A DNA stretch of 64,000 nt from Gp1-AA122 sp036378535 (GTDB lineage Bacteria > Acidobacteriota > Terriglobia > Terriglobales > Acidobacteriaceae): positions 248,001 through 312,000 of the forward strand of contig DASUWH010000046.1 in NCBI GenBank assembly GCA_036378535.1. The letters run 5' to 3'. The notes below the pieces were generated by a model, which was not told the DNA's origin, made no database searches, and saw only the letters and a program-made list of their open reading frames with translations. Made by a program: the position numbers and the translations under genes. Shown piece by piece: positions 62,188 to 64,000 of this stretch; within the stretch, counting starts at the first letter, position 1, and every line of letters starts with the position of its first letter.

Positions 62188-62247
62188 AAGGTCAGGCCAT
62201 TTAACCGATGAGCACGAGCCCGAGCCGTGAAGATGCGTGGCGCGTCT

Positions 62248-64000
62248 CTAATGCGAAGCTGAGCTCGCTGCGCCCAGGTGCCGATCCAAGAAATCAGCCG
62301 ACGCCGCGTACGCCATGACCCAGCTCTTGTACAGCAGAAAATCGTGGGTCTCGTCGGGAAAGATCAGTTCCTCGAAGTGCACGCCCTGCTTGCGCAATGC
62401 GTCTGCCAGGTCAACAGTTTCAGAAAACGGTACATTCCGATCGTCATCGCCGTGTACCAGCAAGACAGGGGAGCGCCAGCTCTTGATTGAGGCCATGGGC
62501 GACGACTCCCACGCCTGCCGCGCGAATTCCGTGTTGCGCGTAGGATCGTAAGGCCCCCAGTTCTTCAGTTCTTCATTCCAGTTATGGACGCCATGCATAT
62601 CCACGCCTGCGGCGAACAAGTCGGAGGAGCGGGCCAATCCAAGCGCGGTGAGATATCCGCCATAGCTGCCTCCCCAAAGACCAATCCGGTTTGAGTCAAC
62701 ATCACCGCGGGTTCGTAGATATAGACCCGCACCCTGAACGTCATTGAATTCGCTCGCCCCGCTGGCGCCATAATTCGCGGCTTCGCGGAAGTTCAGGCCG
62801 TAACCAATGCCGCTGCGGTAATTCACTGAGAGCACGACGTAACCCCGGCTGGCGAGATACTGATTCATAGCGTAGGAATTGCTGTAATAGGCCATGTAAT
62901 GCCAGCCCAGCAGCATTTGCCGTCTGGAACCGCCGTGGAAGAAGACCACAGCGGCATGACGGCCGGATCCTCCGTTGGAAGGCAAGAACAGCTGGCCGTG
63001 AATTGCCATGCCATCGGCGGCAGGAAAAATTACCTGCTGTGGAGTCACCAGTTTCGCGGCGGGAAAATCGGCAGGGATGGCGTCTGCAGCCACGTCTTTA
63101 ATTTCGTTTTTCCCGATAATGATTGCAGGACGCATGGGCACGCGCACATCCGAACGCAGGATGGCCACTGTTTTTCCATCGCTGCTGGTGACACCTGACG
63201 TCTCGATTCCTGCTCCGCTGGTAAATGCCGAGGGCGTACCCCCTGAAACGGGAACTCTCCAAATGTGCCGGCGATCGATATCATCCTGATTCGATGAATA
63301 CAGAACCGACTGCAAGTCGGGGCTGAGGGAAACATCCTCCACTTCGAACGCGCCCGGTGTGAGTAGAACCGGGTTACCGCCCGACAAAAGAATCGAATAA
63401 AGGTGCGTCCAGCCGTCCTTCTCCCAGGGGAAAACAAGCCTGTTGCCGGCGGTCCAGAGCAGTTGATTCTGTGCAGTAATTTCGCGGAAAACGCTGCCGG
63501 GGCCGTCGCTGGCTTTCCAGAGTTCACGCGCGCTGGCCGACTGTACATCCATCACACGAATTGACCAAGGCGTTCCCGCGCGCTTGGGCTTGAAGAGAAG
63601 GTCATCTTTGGAAGACGGGATACGAAGGAAGGCGATGCTGCGGCCATCCGGCGACCATACCGGCTCCATGTCTCTGTCAGTGCTGGGATCAGGGTAGTAG
63701 ATCGCCTTTGAAGCGAACGAATAAATGCCGATGAAGGAATGGTCGCTTCGGCTGCTGACAAATGCCAGATAGCTGCCGTCCGGGGACCAGCGCAGGGCAC
63801 TCGCGTCTCCACGCGTATGCACAAGTTGCTGGGGCTTGTCGCTGCCGTCCAGTTTCGCCAGCCAGATTTGTCCTTTCAGCACGTAGGCGACGACTTCGCC
63901 TTTAGGCGAAACAGCCGGCGAATGGCCTTCTCCCAGCTTTTTCGGCTCGCCACCATTCACGGGTACAACCCAGATATTCTGTTCCGCTCCGTCGACCAAC
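62248..64000 (-). CDS. S9-family prolyl oligopeptidase, truncated at window edge
   Basis: The C-terminal 583 residues of an S9 peptidase; the N-terminus lies beyond the window. A beta-propeller of TolB/WD40 type (DASALRWSPDGSYLAFVSSR; PVWSPDGRSIAF) precedes the alpha/beta-hydrolase domain with the nucleophile GLWGGSYGGY, the acid in HGDDDRNVPF and the histidine in DETHDFLL. It cleaves short peptides, probably in the periplasm. Convergent with the OmpA-family gene, with about 60 bases between. Confidence 0.93.
   Translation of the reverse strand, partial: LVDGAEQNIWVVPVNGGEPKKLGEGHSPAVSPKGEVVAYVLKGQIWLAKLDGSDKPQQLVHTRGDASALRWSPDGSYLAFVSSRSDHSFIGIYSFASKAIYYPDPSTDRDMEPVWSPDGRSIAFLRIPSSKDDLLFKPKRAGTPWSIRVMDVQSASARELWKASDGPGSVFREITAQNQLLWTAGNRLVFPWEKDGWTHLYSILLSGGNPVLLTPGAFEVEDVSLSPDLQSVLYSSNQDDIDRRHIWRVPVSGGTPSAFTSGAGIETSGVTSSDGKTVAILRSDVRVPMRPAIIIGKNEIKDVAADAIPADFPAAKLVTPQQVIFPAADGMAIHGQLFLPSNGGSGRHAAVVFFHGGSRRQMLLGWHYMAYYSNSYAMNQYLASRGYVVLSVNYRSGIGYGLNFREAANYGASGASEFNDVQGAGLYLRTRGDVDSNRIGLWGGSYGGYLTALGLARSSDLFAAGVDMHGVHNWNEELKNWGPYDPTRNTEFARQAWESSPMASIKSWRSPVLLVHGDDDRNVPFSETVDLADALRKQGVHFEELIFPDETHDFLLYKSWVMAYAASADFLDRHLGAASSASH

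Noticed and set aside
1..64000. CRISPR arrays, insertion sequences, prophage or defence genes
   Set aside because: No regular direct repeats with unique spacers, no transposase, integrase, restriction, toxin or phage structural gene was seen. The content is almost wholly housekeeping and regulatory.

Overview
The window is a chromosomal segment from a free-living, moderately GC-rich bacterium, most likely an Acidobacteriota of the Koribacter/Terriglobia type. This is inferred from family content only: a DUF2934-Hsp20 fusion, HspR control of dnaK, the order rpsP-KH-rimM-trmD-rplS-rnhB, a secreted DUF6599-like protein, several eukaryote-like or rare families (Ser/Thr kinase, histone-deacetylase-like protein, M61 and S9 peptidases), and many short dispersed intergenic repeats. 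No phage, insertion sequence, CRISPR array, toxin-antitoxin pair or defence island was seen.

Layout. 0-9.5 kb: MerR-HTH/TPR protein, membrane Ser/Thr kinase, AI-2E-family permease, small membrane proteins, Hsp20-like protein, YbaK-type deacylase, a 39-residue protein and tRNA-Thr(CGU). 9.6-22 kb: cell-wall amidase, lytic transglycosylase, priA, a site-2-type protease, HU, an unusual Hfq-like protein, DNA polymerase III delta prime, thymidylate kinase and an M61 peptidase. 22-29 kb: a reverse-strand translation and export block (rpsP, KH protein, rimM, trmD, rplS, rnhB, PIG-L deacetylase, with ffh further upstream). 29-37 kb: HDAC-like protein, hspR, an APC permease, a cupin, and dnaJ/small ORF/dnaK, with dnaK behind a promoter that carries a recognisable HspR (HAIR-type) operator. 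37-45 kb: glmS, purS, then a regulatory cluster (GAF-sigma54 activator, STAS-like protein, FNR-like regulator, LytTR response regulator) and a thiolase. 45-64 kb: rlmB, a peptidase-like protein with an altered active site, a beta-CASP nuclease, DinB, trpD, sucCD-ndk-tautomerase, purA, mutM, ROK kinase, an aminotransferase, a pseudouridine synthase, an OmpA-family protein and a truncated S9 peptidase.

How the genes work together. Most of the content is housekeeping: ribosome maturation, protein folding, replication and repair, central metabolism and envelope turnover. The links best supported by sequence are hspR with the dnaK promoter (operator visible) and the FNR-like regulator with the STAS gene it overlaps (ATGA coupling).

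The least ordinary features are an apparent ATA start codon for rimM overlapping the stop of the KH gene; a family of short tandem or inverted repeats lying exactly at gene boundaries, sometimes replacing or supplying ribosome-binding sequence; an Hfq-like protein with a charged N-terminal extension and a changed Sm2 motif; and a peptidase homologue with HALAH in place of HExxH. Nothing here amounts to a clear new multi-gene system; the boundary repeats are the strongest candidate for something undescribed.
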